A stretch of 64,000 bases of DNA from Sandaracinus amylolyticus (GCF_021631985.1 NZ_CP070225.1:992001-1056000); one strand, 5' to 3'. Counted from the first letter of the stretch, positions 1 to 9,364 are shown. The notes: generated by a model not told the origin, from the letters alone. Translations and numbers: made by a program.

Positions 1-305
1 GGACGTACGACGACGAGCTCCGCGTCCGCTCCGTCGTGCCTGCCGAACACCCGGTCCTCGACGGCGAAGCCCGCAACGCCTTCCCCGACGCCCGCGACGA
101 CACCGGAGAAGTCGTGCCCCGCCACCCGCGGGAGCGAGAGCCCGTAGGCGCCGGCCGCGATCTTCCAGTCGATCGGGTTCACCGAGGCCGCGTGCACACG
201 CACGAGGATCTCTCCTGCGCCGGGCTCGGGGCAGGGCACCTCGTCGTAGCGCAGCACCTCGGGCCCGCCGTACTCGTGGAACCGCACCGCTCTCATCGTC
301 GCCAT
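1..305 (-). CDS. MDR-family quinone/zinc-type oxidoreductase, N-terminal part
   Basis: Only the first ~101 codons lie in the window; the gene runs off the left edge. The protein opens MATMRAVRFHEYGGPEVL, the usual beginning of medium-chain dehydrogenase/reductases of the NADPH:quinone reductase type, followed by the GroES-like signatures VRVHAASVNPIDWK and GHDFSGVVAGVG. Family members reduce quinones or activated alkenes with NADPH; substrate specificity cannot be read from this part. The start could be position 305 or the in-frame ATG at 296. The visible part has SVNPIDWK where zinc alcohol dehydrogenases have a Cys ligand, so a zinc-independent quinone-reductase-like member is more likely (inference). 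It reads away from the left edge and is separated by 57 bases from the next minus-strand stop. Confidence 0.85.
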   Translation of the reverse strand, partial: MATMRAVRFHEYGGPEVLRYDEVPCPEPGAGEILVRVHAASVNPIDWKIAAGAYGLSLPRVAGHDFSGVVAGVGEGVAGFAVEDRVFGRHDGADAELVVVR

Positions 306-362
306 CAGCTCACTCCGTCGTTGGCCGACGGAAGGACGCAGGGCGCGTGCCCCGAGGCGCGA

Positions 363-902
363 TCAGAACGAGCGCACCGAGCGGATCGCGAGGTAGTCCA
401 CCTCGCAGCTCCCGTCGCCCTCTTTGCGCAGGCTGACGCCGAGCACGCGCGCGATGTGCCACGGCGCGCTCACCACCTCGACCACGCGCATGCTCTGGTC
501 GCGCGTCGCGCTCGTCCACGTCACGTCGGGCACGAGCTCGGCTTCGTACGTCAGCGTCGTCGCGTCCTGCAGCTCGATGGTCGCGCGCATCACGAGGTGC
601 GCGCCGAGATCGCAGCGCGCGTTCGCCCGCGCGATGAGCTGCGTGCTGAACGTCGACTGGGGCGCCTCGTCGATCCCGCCGCGCACCGCGACCTCGCGAC
701 CGACGAGCTGCAGCCCGTGATCACCGGGCAGCGTCTCCACGTAGCTCGCCGCGTTCTCGGCCCCGGTGATCTGCGCCCAGCCGCACGGCGTGCCCTCGCA
801 CGTCGTCTCGAAGTCCTCGACGTAGATCGCCGACTCGTCCTCGGACGACGGGCACCCGACCAGCGCTGCCCCGAGGATCGTGATCACGAGCGCACGCTTC
901 AT
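363..902 (-). CDS. Predicted lipoprotein of unknown function
   Basis: A 179-residue protein with a short signal sequence ending in the lipobox ALVGC (Cys16), so it is expected to be lipid-anchored in the cell envelope. The mature part contains CEGTPCGW and a predominantly beta-type sequence with several Arg/Glu pairs; no family was recognised. Its ATG overlaps the stop codon of the upstream gene by 4 bp (899-902), placing it last in a coupled operon with an outer-membrane-like protein, hisC and another lipoprotein. Function is unknown. The operon position suggests co-expression with envelope components, not a role in histidine synthesis. Confidence 0.85.
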   Translation of the reverse strand: MKRALVITILGAALVGCPSSEDESAIYVEDFETTCEGTPCGWAQITGAENAASYVETLPGDHGLQLVGREVAVRGGIDEAPQSTFSTQLIARANARCDLGAHLVMRATIELQDATTLTYEAELVPDVTWTSATRDQSMRVVEVVSAPWHIARVLGVSLRKEGDGSCEVDYLAIRSVRSF

Positions 903-1672
903 CGACGCACCTCGAAGCCGATCCCGAGCAGCGGCCCGCCGAGCTCGAGATCGCTGCCGTAGCGATCGAGATCGTACATGGAGAACCAGTCCCATCCGAC
1001 GCGCGCTCCGATGCGCACGCCCTGCGCGACGCGGAAGCCGACCTGCGCGTAGCCCGAGAGCCGCGGCGCGAACGCCCACGTGCCCGCGCCCTGGATCGAC
1101 ACGCCGCCCCAGCCGAGCCCCACGCCGAGCACCGCACCGAGATCGACGATCGGCCCGAGGTGCGCCCGCACGTGCGCGACCGCGAGCGCATCGACCCCTC
1201 CGCCCACCGCGGGCGCGGTGTTGTGACTGCCCCAGCCGCGACCTCGCGCGCCCACGCGCCCACCGAGCCAGAGCCACTCCGCGACCCGCGTCATCAACGT
1301 GAAGTCGCCCGCCAGGAGCACCGGTGAGCTCCCGTATCGATGCGCCTCGAGCGCTGCGTCGAGCGACGAGCGCAGCGGCACCCCGCCGCTCAGGAACACC
1401 TGGAACGTCGTGGGCATCAGCGGCTCGGTCGCGTCGTAGCGACGCTCGCGCTCGCGACGTTGCTCCGCCGGCGTCAGCTCTCGCGGCGACACCAGGATCG
1501 CGGGGCCGAAGTCGGCGCCCTCGGGCAGCTCGTCGGGCGCGCCGCCCGGCGCCGGCTCCACGTCCGCCTCGACCGCCTCGGCGTCCGCCTCGATCGCCTC
1601 CTCGACGTCCTGCGCGCGCGTGCGCGCTGGGATCGACGCCGCGATCAGCGCGACGACCACCAGCGCGCGCAT
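899..1672 (-). CDS. Secreted/outer-membrane-like beta protein, unknown function
   Basis: A 257-residue protein. It has an N-terminal signal peptide ending near TRAQD, an acidic linker rich in Glu/Ala/Asp (about residues 22-55), then a Gly- and aromatic-rich stretch with alternating hydrophobic residues (GGRVGARGRGWG, VGLGWGGVSIQGAG, YAQVGFRVAQGVRIGARVGWDW) ending in GIGFEVRR. That pattern is typical of small outer-membrane beta-barrels in Gram-negative bacteria. The start codon overlaps the hisC stop by one base (TGATG), and its own stop overlaps the next lipoprotein start by 4 bp, so the three are translationally coupled. No specific family was recognised. Confidence 0.8.
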   Translation of the reverse strand: MRALVVVALIAASIPARTRAQDVEEAIEADAEAVEADVEPAPGGAPDELPEGADFGPAILVSPRELTPAEQRRERERRYDATEPLMPTTFQVFLSGGVPLRSSLDAALEAHRYGSSPVLLAGDFTLMTRVAEWLWLGGRVGARGRGWGSHNTAPAVGGGVDALAVAHVRAHLGPIVDLGAVLGVGLGWGGVSIQGAGTWAFAPRLSGYAQVGFRVAQGVRIGARVGWDWFSMYDLDRYGSDLELGGPLLGIGFEVRR

Positions 1673-2772
1673 CACGCGACCTCGCGCATCGCGTCGGCGA
1701 GCGCCGCGAGCACCACGTGGTTCTCCTCGGGCGTGCCCACCGTGATCCGCATCCGCTCCGCGAGCCGCGGGTGCCCCGCGAAGGTCCGCACCTGCACGCC
1801 CGCCGCATGCATCCGCGCTGCGACGTCCAGCGTGCGCGACCCCGCCCGCACCAGCGCGAAGTTCGAGTCGGTGGGATCCACCGCGATCCCCGGGATCGCC
1901 GCGAGCCCCGCGACCAGCTTCGAGCGCTCGGCACGCACCAGCGCGATCTGCTCGCGCAGGATCGGCATCAGCGGACCGAGCGCGAGCGTCGCGATCTCCT
2001 GCGACGGAGTCGGGATGTTGTACGTGAGCCGCACCTTCTCGAGCTCGTGCGCGAGCCACGGCTTCACGCGCACCCAGCCCACGCGCAGCGCCGCGAGCCC
2101 GATCTTCGAGAGCGTGCCCAGCACCGCCACGTTGTCGTGCTTCTCGAAGAGCGCGTGCGAGATCGATCCGCTCGAGAACTCGACGTACGCATCGTCGAGC
2201 ACCACCAGCGCATCGCGCGCCTGCTCGACGATCCGCCGCACCACGCGCTCGTCGAAGCGGTTGCTCGTCGGGTTGTTCGGGCTCGGCAGGAAGATCAGCG
2301 AGGGGCGGTGCTCGTCGATCGCACGCGCCCACACGTCCGCGTCGAGATCCCAGCGCTCGTCGAGCGGCACCTTCACGACCGCGTGGCCGTGCCCGCGCCC
2401 GATGATCCCGTACATCGAGAAGCTCGGATCGGGGTGCATCACCACCGCGCTCGCGCTGCCCGAGCGCGGCCGCGCGATCGCGGTCTCGAGGATCGAGATC
2501 ACCTCGTCCGATCCGACGCCGATCACCAGCTCGTCGGGCCTCGCGCCCACGTAGCCCGAGAGCGCGGCGCGCAGCGCGGTGCAGCGCGGATCCGGATACC
2601 GATGCAGCGCGATCGACGCCATCGCCTCGGCGATGCGGGCGCGCGCCTCCGCGGGCAGCGCCCACGGGCTCTCGTTGCCGTCGACCCGGATGCGCGCCGG
2701 CGCAGCGGGCGTCTCGTACGCATGCAGCGCCGCGAGCTCGGGCCGGAGCCGCTCTCGGATCGCGTCGCTCAT
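1672..2772 (-). CDS. hisC: Histidinol-phosphate aminotransferase
   Basis: A 366-residue fold-type I PLP enzyme that converts imidazole-acetol phosphate and glutamate to histidinol phosphate in histidine synthesis. Family motifs are complete: the N-terminal NESPW substrate segment, SPNNPTS (about 164-170), the PLP-ring Asp in DDAYVEF (D193) and the Schiff-base lysine in LSKIGLAALRVGW (K223). It ends with the usual RITVGTPEEN segment. The start overlaps the stop of the upstream lipoprotein gene by 4 bp. No other his genes are nearby; it sits within an operon of envelope proteins. A related role with aromatic amino acids or phenylalanine aminotransferase activity is possible, since HisC-like enzymes are sometimes broad. 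Confidence 0.93.
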   Translation of the reverse strand: MSDAIRERLRPELAALHAYETPAAPARIRVDGNESPWALPAEARARIAEAMASIALHRYPDPRCTALRAALSGYVGARPDELVIGVGSDEVISILETAIARPRSGSASAVVMHPDPSFSMYGIIGRGHGHAVVKVPLDERWDLDADVWARAIDEHRPSLIFLPSPNNPTSNRFDERVVRRIVEQARDALVVLDDAYVEFSSGSISHALFEKHDNVAVLGTLSKIGLAALRVGWVRVKPWLAHELEKVRLTYNIPTPSQEIATLALGPLMPILREQIALVRAERSKLVAGLAAIPGIAVDPTDSNFALVRAGSRTLDVAARMHAAGVQVRTFAGHPRLAERMRITVGTPEENHVVLAALADAMREVA

Positions 2773-3386
2773 TCGCTCTCTCCTTCTCCGGTTTCACTCT
2801 CGAGCGAGCGCGGCAGCTCGAGATCCTCGCTCTCCGCCGCTCGCTCGCTCGCGTCACCCGCGCTCGCCGTGCCATCGCGCGCACGACCGCGCTCGTCGAG
2901 GTCGCTCGGATACAGCCCCATGTACTCGCCCACCACGGCGCGTACGAGGGAGTCGTCCGCGACCCCGCCGACTTTCACCACCCGGCTGCCCGACACCCAG
3001 AGCACCCAGCGATCACCCTCACCACCGTCCAGCGACCACGCGCGCCCGCCGACGTCCACGACCGACACGTCGTAGCTTCCGAGCGAGCGCACCTGACGAC
3101 GGATCTCCGCGCTCAGCCCCGCGGCCGCGTCGTAGACCGTCACGAACACGTTCACGTACGGGATCTCGCCGCGGCTCGAGCGCCGCACGTAGGTCGCGGT
3201 GTGGCCCACCGCGACGTTCCCTTCGACCGGGAACTCCACGTCGAGCACGCGCTGGTAGCGGCGATACGAGAGATCCCCGATGTCGCGCTCGAGCACGAAG
3301 CGCGTCGGGATCGACGGGCCGCAACCCGCCACGGCCGACAAGAGCACGGCGAGCATCGAGACGAGCCCCGCCGCACCCACACGCAT
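2769..3386 (-). CDS. Predicted lipoprotein, possibly sensing or assembly-related
   Basis: A 205-residue protein. The signal sequence ends in the lipobox VAGC (Cys22), followed by GPSIPTRFVLERDI. The middle has beta strands with Arg/Tyr pairs (LSYRRYQRVLDVEF), VNVFVTVYD and a DRWVLWVSGSRVVKVGG segment. The tail is highly acidic and low in complexity (RAAESEDLELPRSLESETGEGESE). It is the first gene of a tightly overlapping minus-strand group that continues into hisC. The start at 3386 is chosen because it directly precedes the signal peptide; further upstream the frame lacks a coherent N-terminus. Function unknown. Confidence 0.82.
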   Translation of the reverse strand: MRVGAAGLVSMLAVLLSAVAGCGPSIPTRFVLERDIGDLSYRRYQRVLDVEFPVEGNVAVGHTATYVRRSSRGEIPYVNVFVTVYDAAAGLSAEIRRQVRSLGSYDVSVVDVGGRAWSLDGGEGDRWVLWVSGSRVVKVGGVADDSLVRAVVGEYMGLYPSDLDERGRARDGTASAGDASERAAESEDLELPRSLESETGEGESE

Positions 3387-3439
3387 ACGTCGCGACGGTA
3401 GACCAGCGCTCGGATCGCGTCGAGGCCCGATCGCGCGGT

Positions 3440-3691
3440 TCAGGTGGAGCCGCGGGCCCGCGCGCGCCGGATCGCCTCGCCCACCGGGCATCCCGCGCAG
3501 CCGGTCCGGCAGCAGCGCTGGCCGCGCTTGCTCGGCGGAAGCTGCGTTCCTTCGATCGCCGGTGCGCTCGGTGCGGACTGCAGGACCGGCAGGCGCGGCA
3601 TCGGCGGCGGCATCGCGCGCGACGCCGGCTGGGGCAGCCCGCGCAGCGATCCGATCGTCAGCGATCCCGCGGTCCGGCGGTGCCGGCTCAC
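3440..3691 (-). CDS. Small Cys-rich protein, DUF5522-like
   Basis: An 83-residue basic, Pro-rich protein whose only strong feature is a C-terminal cluster RCCRTGCAGCPVGE. This CC-x2-GC-x2-CP pattern resembles the Cys-rich core of small DUF5522/oxidoreductase-like proteins thought to bind a metal or Fe-S centre; the assignment is from pattern memory and is tentative. Its ATG overlaps the stop of the upstream transglutaminase-like gene by 4 bp (3688-3691), which supports expression as a coupled pair and argues that this short ORF is real. The N-terminal half looks disordered. Confidence 0.6.
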   Translation of the reverse strand: MSRHRRTAGSLTIGSLRGLPQPASRAMPPPMPRLPVLQSAPSAPAIEGTQLPPSKRGQRCCRTGCAGCPVGEAIRRARARGST

Positions 3692-4542
3692 GACAGCCCC
3701 GTGGCGCTCGACGCGCGCGCTCTCGCGAGGGCACGTCGCACCACGAGCTCGTCGGCAGGCTGGCTCGCGTCCGAGAGGTACGCCTCGAGATCCTCGACCG
3801 CGGCCGCCGACGCGCCCAGCGCGAGCGCGTGCAGCCCACGATCACGCCGGAACGTGACCGACGAGGTCACGTCGACGAGCCGGTCGCTCACGACGAGCGC
3901 ACGCGCGTGATCGTGCCTCCGCTCGTGCGCGTGCTTCAGGTTCACCAGCATCCGCACGACCATCGAGCGTGGCGACACCACGTGCAAGTGCTCGGGGCGC
4001 AGCTGCGACGCCGAGCCCAGGAACTTCTCCGCGAGCCGCTCGAGCGCGCTCTCGCTCACCACCCGACCTTCGAAGAACGGGTCGACGTGCACGCCCTGCG
4101 GCCCACCCACGCGCACCAGGAAGTGCCCGGGGAACCCGATCCCCTCGACGACGATCCCGATGCGCCGCCCGATCGCCATCAGCAGCGCCGACAGCGTGAT
4201 CGGGATCCCGGTGCGCCGGTCGACGACGTCGCTCAGGTAGCTGTTGCGGGGATCGTAGTAGTCGTCCGCGTTCCCGCGGAACCCGAGCTCGTCGTAGACC
4301 AGCGCGCGCAGCGCCTCGGCCTGGTCCTGCGCGTCGAGGGCCACGAGCGCCGAGCGATGCGCCGCGAGGGGCGCGGCGAGCTCGTCGATGCGCGCGAGGC
4401 CCGACTCGACCGTGAGCGACGGGTACTCGTCCTTGGCGAGGATCAGCGCGAGCGTCTCGATCGGAGTCGCGGGATCGGCGAGCGCGACGAGCAGATCGCT
4501 CGCCCCGCTCGCCTGGGTCCTCCGTCGGTCACCGAGCGCCAT
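3688..4542 (-). CDS. SirB1-family transglutaminase-like/TPR protein
   Basis: A 284-residue protein of the SirB1 (transglutaminase-like superfamily plus TPR) type. The core around residues 80-150 has the conserved DDYYDPRNSYLSDVVDRRTGIPITLS and the His-containing GFPGHFLVRV, followed by DPFFEGRVVS. The C-terminal third (about 185-284) is helical with TPR-like spacing. As in most SirB1 proteins, the catalytic Cys of true transglutaminases sits at a position occupied here by Ser/Asn (RNSYLSD), so enzymatic activity is doubtful. Cellular role in this family is poorly defined. It lies 35 bases downstream of pckA and overlaps the small Cys-rich gene. Confidence 0.85.
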   Translation of the reverse strand: MALGDRRRTQASGASDLLVALADPATPIETLALILAKDEYPSLTVESGLARIDELAAPLAAHRSALVALDAQDQAEALRALVYDELGFRGNADDYYDPRNSYLSDVVDRRTGIPITLSALLMAIGRRIGIVVEGIGFPGHFLVRVGGPQGVHVDPFFEGRVVSESALERLAEKFLGSASQLRPEHLHVVSPRSMVVRMLVNLKHAHERRHDHARALVVSDRLVDVTSSVTFRRDRGLHALALGASAAAVEDLEAYLSDASQPADELVVRRALARARASSATGLS

Positions 4543-4577
4543 ACTGCTCTCGCTCGTGTCGCCGATCCCGCTGGCCG

Positions 4578-6164
<1,587 letters not shown>

Positions 6165-6335
6165 GGCGAGGCCACCTCGTGGTTCCCGACGCGCTGCCGG
6201 ATGCGCATCGAGGTGATGAAGACGCGGAGCGTTGTTCTAGCCCGGCGGATTGGGCCGGTCACGCCCCCGGGAAGAGCACGGCTGGCGGAGCATTACCCCG
6301 CGGACATATGTGCGCCAACGCGGCGTCGAGAAAGA

Positions 6336-7271
6336 TCACAAGTGGACCAGCGGCTCGACGAACGTCACACATCCGCGAGTGCCGTCGATGCGAGCGCGTG
6401 CTCCGAGCGGCAGCTCGAGCGGCTCCTCCACGTGACCACAGGGCAATCCGACGAGCACCGGAACGTCGAGGTCGCCGAGCCGCTCCGCGACCACCGACTC
6501 GACCGTCGTTCCGTCGGCGCCGGGCGCGCATCGGGTGAACGATCCGACGAGCACGCCCGCGACGTTCTCGAGCGCGCCCGAGAGCCGCAGCTGCGTCAGC
6601 ATCCGATCGACGCGATAAGGCGCTTCGCCGACGTCTTCGACGAAGAGGATCGCGCCATCGAGCGGCGGCGCGAGCGGTGTGCCGGTCATCGCGGCGAGCA
6701 GCGCGAGGTTCCCGCCGATCACCGGCGCCTCGATCACCGCGCGCGATGCACCGATCGGCGTGAGGCCCTCGAACGAGCACGTGCTCTTCCCTTCGACGAC
6801 GTCGATCCATCGCGCGAGCATCGCGTCGCTCCCGCGACCGAGCGCCGCGACCATCGACGCGTGCAGCGAGCACACACCCGCGCGCGCCCACAGCGCGTGC
6901 AGCGCGGTCACGTCGCTGAAGCCGACGAGCAGCTTCGGATGCGCGGCGACGCGCGCCGGATCGATCGACGACGCGATGCGCATCGCGCCGTAGCCTCCGC
7001 GCGCCGCGACGATCGCGTCGACGTCGGGATCGTCGATCGCGTCCTCGAGCTCGCGCAGACGTCGCGCGTCGTCGCCCGCGAGATATCCCGCTCGCGCGCT
7101 TATCTGCTGGTCGTACGTGACGCGATAACGCGCGCGGAGCCGATCGACGCCTCGCGCGAAGTCCTGCATATCGAACGGCGACGAGGGCGCGATCACGCGC
7201 AGGTGCGCGCCCGGGCGTAGCGCGCGCGGTCGCAGCGAGGAGCGATTGGAAGGCACGGCCGAGGAGATCAT
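6336..7271 (-). CDS. Muramoyltetrapeptide (LD-) carboxypeptidase, S66 family
   Basis: A 311-residue LdcA-type enzyme that trims the terminal D-Ala from murein tetrapeptides during cell-wall recycling; S66 also includes microcin-immunity relatives (MccF). Hallmarks: RPGAHLRVIAPSSP near the start, ARGGYGAMRI (about 90-99), the nucleophile in GFSDVT (S119), the acidic residue in FVEDVGE and the catalytic His in GLPCGHVEEPLELPLG. No signal peptide, consistent with a cytoplasmic recycling enzyme. The ATG at 7271 overlaps the start of the divergent dedA gene; a GTG six codons in is an alternative start and would lessen the overlap. Its promoter must lie within or beyond dedA sequence if 7271 is right. 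Confidence 0.88.
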   Translation of the reverse strand: MISSAVPSNRSSLRPRALRPGAHLRVIAPSSPFDMQDFARGVDRLRARYRVTYDQQISARAGYLAGDDARRLRELEDAIDDPDVDAIVAARGGYGAMRIASSIDPARVAAHPKLLVGFSDVTALHALWARAGVCSLHASMVAALGRGSDAMLARWIDVVEGKSTCSFEGLTPIGASRAVIEAPVIGGNLALLAAMTGTPLAPPLDGAILFVEDVGEAPYRVDRMLTQLRLSGALENVAGVLVGSFTRCAPGADGTTVESVVAERLGDLDVPVLVGLPCGHVEEPLELPLGARARIDGTRGCVTFVEPLVHL

Positions 7272-7893
7272 GCGGTGGCTGGAGCGGAGCGAGGGGCCGC
7301 TCGGGTACGTCGTGCTCGCGCTCGCCTCGCTCGTCGAGTACGTCGTGCCGCCGTTTCCGGGCGACACCGTCGCGCTCTTCGGGGTCTTCCTCGCGGCGAC
7401 CGCGGGGTGGAGCGCGGCCTGGGTCTACCTCGCGCTCAACGTCGGAGCCATCGGCGGCGGGATGATCGCGTACGGGTTCGGGCGCGCGGTGTCGTCCCCC
7501 GAGCGCAGGCCGCGCTGGCTCTGCGGGCCCCGCTCGACGCGGGCGATCGAGCAGATCACCGCGCGCTACGAGAAGCACGGCGCGGTGTACCTCGCGATCA
7601 ATCGCTTCGTGCCGGCGCTGCGCGCGTTCTTCTTCGTCGGCGCGGGCATCGCGCGGGTGCCCTGGCCCGCGGTCGTGCTCTGGGGTGGGCTCAGCGCGGT
7701 GGTGTGGAACGCGATCCTGCTCGGCGTCGGATGGGCGGTCGGCGAGAGCTGGGACGAGATGCTCGCGTGGGCCCGCGCGTACTCGGCGCTGGCGACGGTC
7801 GTCGTGGTGCTGGTGATCGTCGCGTTCGCGGGACGCGCGGTGCTGCGGAAGGCCCGGGGGTCGTCGGGCGCGGACGGGGAGCCTCCCGGTTGA
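7246..7893 (+). CDS. DedA-family membrane protein
   Basis: A 215-residue polytopic membrane protein of the DedA/VTT-domain family, whose members act as undecaprenyl-phosphate or phospholipid translocases/flippases and support proton-motive-force-dependent envelope homeostasis. Family marks: VEYVVPPFPGDTVALFG near the start, the GGGMIAYGFGRA loop, the FVPALRAFFFVGAGIARVPW re-entrant motif with conserved Arg, and about four to five hydrophobic segments. The start shown is a TTG (7246); ATG at 7270 (MRWLERSEGPLG) is a good alternative and both have short-spaced GAGGAG upstream. The first of three operator-like repeats overlaps the stop codon. Confidence 0.9.
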   Translation: MEGTAEEIMRWLERSEGPLGYVVLALASLVEYVVPPFPGDTVALFGVFLAATAGWSAAWVYLALNVGAIGGGMIAYGFGRAVSSPERRPRWLCGPRSTRAIEQITARYEKHGAVYLAINRFVPALRAFFFVGAGIARVPWPAVVLWGGLSAVVWNAILLGVGWAVGESWDEMLAWARAYSALATVVVVLVIVAFAGRAVLRKARGSSGADGEPPG

Positions 7894-7986
7894 CGCAATG
7901 CGTGCGAAATCTTTGACGCAACGCGTAGCCCACATCGGAGCTATGGAACTTTTTAGTTGGGATCCTGCGCTTGACGCGCTGCGTCA
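7890..7986. promoter_or_regulatory. Cluster of three ACGC-N3-GCGT operator-like sites
   Basis: Three related near-palindromes begin with TTGACGC: 7890-7903 (TTGACGCAATGCGT), 7913-7926 (TTGACGCAACGCGT) and 7971-7986, whose core TGACGCGCTGCGTCA is a perfect inverted repeat with a 3-base centre. All share ACGC-N3-GCGT. The first two start 23 bp apart, about two helical turns, and the third 58 bp further. This spacing and symmetry suit a dimeric transcription factor binding on one DNA face. The first site overlaps the dedA stop codon. The controlled gene is probably the small ORF at 7943 or the lipoprotein at 8066 (inference). Confidence 0.5.
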
Positions 7987-8020
7987 CGAGGGCTACCTCA
8001 AGGTCGTCGTCGCGCCGTGA
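7943..8020 (+). CDS. Possible 25-residue small ORF over the operator cluster
   Basis: ATG at 7943 opens a 25-codon frame that encodes a peptide starting MELFSWDPALDALRHEGYL and ending VVVAP. Its first codons (GAA CTT TTT AGT TGG GAT CCT) have unusually low G/C at the third base for this genome, and GGAG lies only two bases from the ATG, so translation is uncertain. The third operator-like palindrome falls inside it (codons for LDALRH). It may be a leader peptide, a remnant of a deleted regulator gene, or chance. It was too short for normal ORF calling. Confidence 0.25.
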   Translation: MELFSWDPALDALRHEGYLKVVVAP

Positions 8021-8065
8021 CGCGCCCCTCGCGTCCGCCGGATCGCGACGGCGAACGAGGAAACG

Positions 8066-8785
8066 ATGACCCCGATGCTCGCTCCACGTGCGAGGGCGAT
8101 GTCGCTCTGCTGTGTCTTCGTGAGCGCGACGTCTCTCCTCACGGCATGCGGCCTCTCGACGACGAGCGCCGCCCCCGAGGCCTCGCCGCCCGAGACACTG
8201 ATCGCGCGGCTCGAGTCGTATCCCGCCCTCGACGTGATCGGCGTCCACAGCGACGCCGAGGTCGTCATGCGCCTGCCGCTCGCCGAGGCGGAGGGCACGC
8301 CCATCGCGCTGGTGGTCGACTACGGCGAGGCGACGATCGGCGCGCGCGGCACGCGCACGCTGGTGCTCGAGGATCTGCTCTTCGCGTTCGAGCGCGTCGA
8401 CGTGCCCGCGGATCGCCTTCCGCCCAACGGCCTGAGCTTCGACGAGATCCGGGTGCGCGCGCTCGGTCCGGTCGAGGCCCACGTCTCGTGGGCGAGCACC
8501 AGCGAGGCGCGCGCGCTCGCGATCGTCGATCTCGAGCTCGACTGGCGCATGGTGCTGCCCGACGGGCAGACGCATCGCCTCGGCACCGAGCGCATCGAGG
8601 ACGTCGAGGTCGCGCTGCGCGTGCTGCTCGACTCCGATGGCCGCGTGATCGCCGACGTCGATCTCTCGCTCGAGCGGGTGTGGCAGTGGGCGGGCGTGGT
8701 CGAGCTCGAGCAGCTCGATGTGCATCTCGTCACGCGCGAGCGTCTGCCGGTTGCGCCGCACTGGGCGCCGCCCGTCTTCGAGTGA
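8066..8785 (+). CDS. Predicted lipoprotein of unknown function
   Basis: A 239-residue protein. The signal sequence ends in the lipobox LLTAC (Cys28), followed by a Ser/Ala/Pro-rich linker and then an all-beta domain (about 45-239) with repeated Glu/Asp-Val-Glu strands (VVMRLPLAEAEG, VLVVDYGEATIGARG, IVDLELDWRMVLPDG, VIADVDLSLERVWQW). It ends LPVAPHWAPPVFE. A GAGGAAA ribosome-binding site stands four bases before the ATG at 8066. No family was recognised; the repeated beta pattern resembles an LEA-like or immunoglobulin-like fold (weak inference). The gene ends in a convergent arrangement with the small Tat protein gene, with a hairpin-rich gap between. Confidence 0.8.
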   Translation: MTPMLAPRARAMSLCCVFVSATSLLTACGLSTTSAAPEASPPETLIARLESYPALDVIGVHSDAEVVMRLPLAEAEGTPIALVVDYGEATIGARGTRTLVLEDLLFAFERVDVPADRLPPNGLSFDEIRVRALGPVEAHVSWASTSEARALAIVDLELDWRMVLPDGQTHRLGTERIEDVEVALRVLLDSDGRVIADVDLSLERVWQWAGVVELEQLDVHLVTRERLPVAPHWAPPVFE

Positions 8786-8827
8786 TCGAGCAAACGGCCG
8801 TCGCCGTTCACGTCGCCGTTCACGTCG

Positions 8828-8882
8828 ACGACCACGATCGCGTCGACGGTCACGACGGCCGTCGTGGACGTGGTCGTGGTCC
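8828..8882. terminator. Nested hairpin between convergent genes
   Basis: Between the convergent stops at 8785 and 8884 lies a nested dyad: an inner perfect palindrome CACGACGGCCGTCGTG (8851-8866) and outer arms ACCACGA (8830-8836) and TCGTGGT (8874-8880). The symmetry and location suit a bidirectional transcription terminator or mRNA 3'-end structure; no T-run follows, so factor-independent termination is not assured. Just upstream is a 12-bp direct repeat GTCGCCGTTCAC in two copies. Confidence 0.5.
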
Positions 8883-8883
8883 C

Positions 8884-9210
8884 TCAGTGACAGGGCCCGC
8901 GCCCACGTCCCTGCGGATCATTCGGATCGCTGTCGCTCCATCCCCGCTCCGCGCACACCCCACGCCCCGCTCCGTCGGCCCCCGGCCCGCTGTCGCGATC
9001 GGTGAACCCGGTGCGCCCGCGGCCCGGCGGATCCTGGGGATCGCTGTCGCTCGCCTTCGCCTCGGCAGGGGCGGGTGACGCGATCAGCGCCGTCGCGCCG
9101 AGCACGCTCGCGCCGAGCGCCCCGAGCGCGCTCCGCCGGCCGAGCCGATGCGTGACGATGTCGCCGGGGGTGAGCGTGCGCGGCTTCTTGCTGTCGTCGT
9201 GATCGGGCAT
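8884..9210 (-). CDS. Small twin-arginine-signal protein with Asp/Gly-Arg repeats
   Basis: A 108-residue protein. Residues ~22-50 form a Tat-type signal: GRRSALGALGASVLG, a hydrophobic stretch, then SPAPAEA as a likely signal-peptidase site. The mature part is only ~55 residues and consists of degenerate repeats: DSDPQDPPGRGRTGF, TDRDSGPGADGAGRG, DSDPNDPQGRGRGPC. Only two Cys (VCAERG and the C-terminal PCH) are present. The DxDPxDPxGRG pattern recalls short Asp-rich calcium loops. An in-frame upstream ATG at 9246 would add 12 residues, but 9210 gives a cleaner N-terminus. It is divergent from a JmjC oxygenase gene, with a repeat element between. Function unknown. Confidence 0.65.
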   Translation of the reverse strand: MPDHDDSKKPRTLTPGDIVTHRLGRRSALGALGASVLGATALIASPAPAEAKASDSDPQDPPGRGRTGFTDRDSGPGADGAGRGVCAERGWSDSDPNDPQGRGRGPCH

Positions 9211-9270
9211 CGCGAGGTTCGATGACGATGGATCCACGTTCCCCATTCGATTGCCAAGATCGTGCAGTCG

Positions 9271-9364
9271 GTCCAGCAGGAGTGCTCGCCCGCGCAGAGC
9301 CCGCACGGGAGCGCGCGGCGCACGCGGACGGGAGGGCGCTGGGCGGGCGAGCCGATCTTTGGAC
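9271..9364. repeat. Solitary copy of the ~90-bp GC-rich repeat (copy A)
   Basis: This 94-bp element matches the tandem repeat at 36215-36489: both have GCAGGAGTGCTCG, GGACGGGAG and GGGCGAGCCGAT in the same order. It forms an imperfect long stem-loop: outer arms GTCCA (9271-9275) / TGGAC (9360-9364) and inner arms GCTCGCCC (9284-9291) / GGGCGAGC (9345-9352). It lies in the divergent gap between the small Tat protein and the JmjC oxygenase. Confidence 0.75.

Noticed and set aside
6165..6335. Riboswitch or small gene in the pckA leader
   Set aside because: No conserved aptamer core was recognised. A TAGAAC (minus strand) near 6236-6241 could be a -10, but no good -35 accompanies it.
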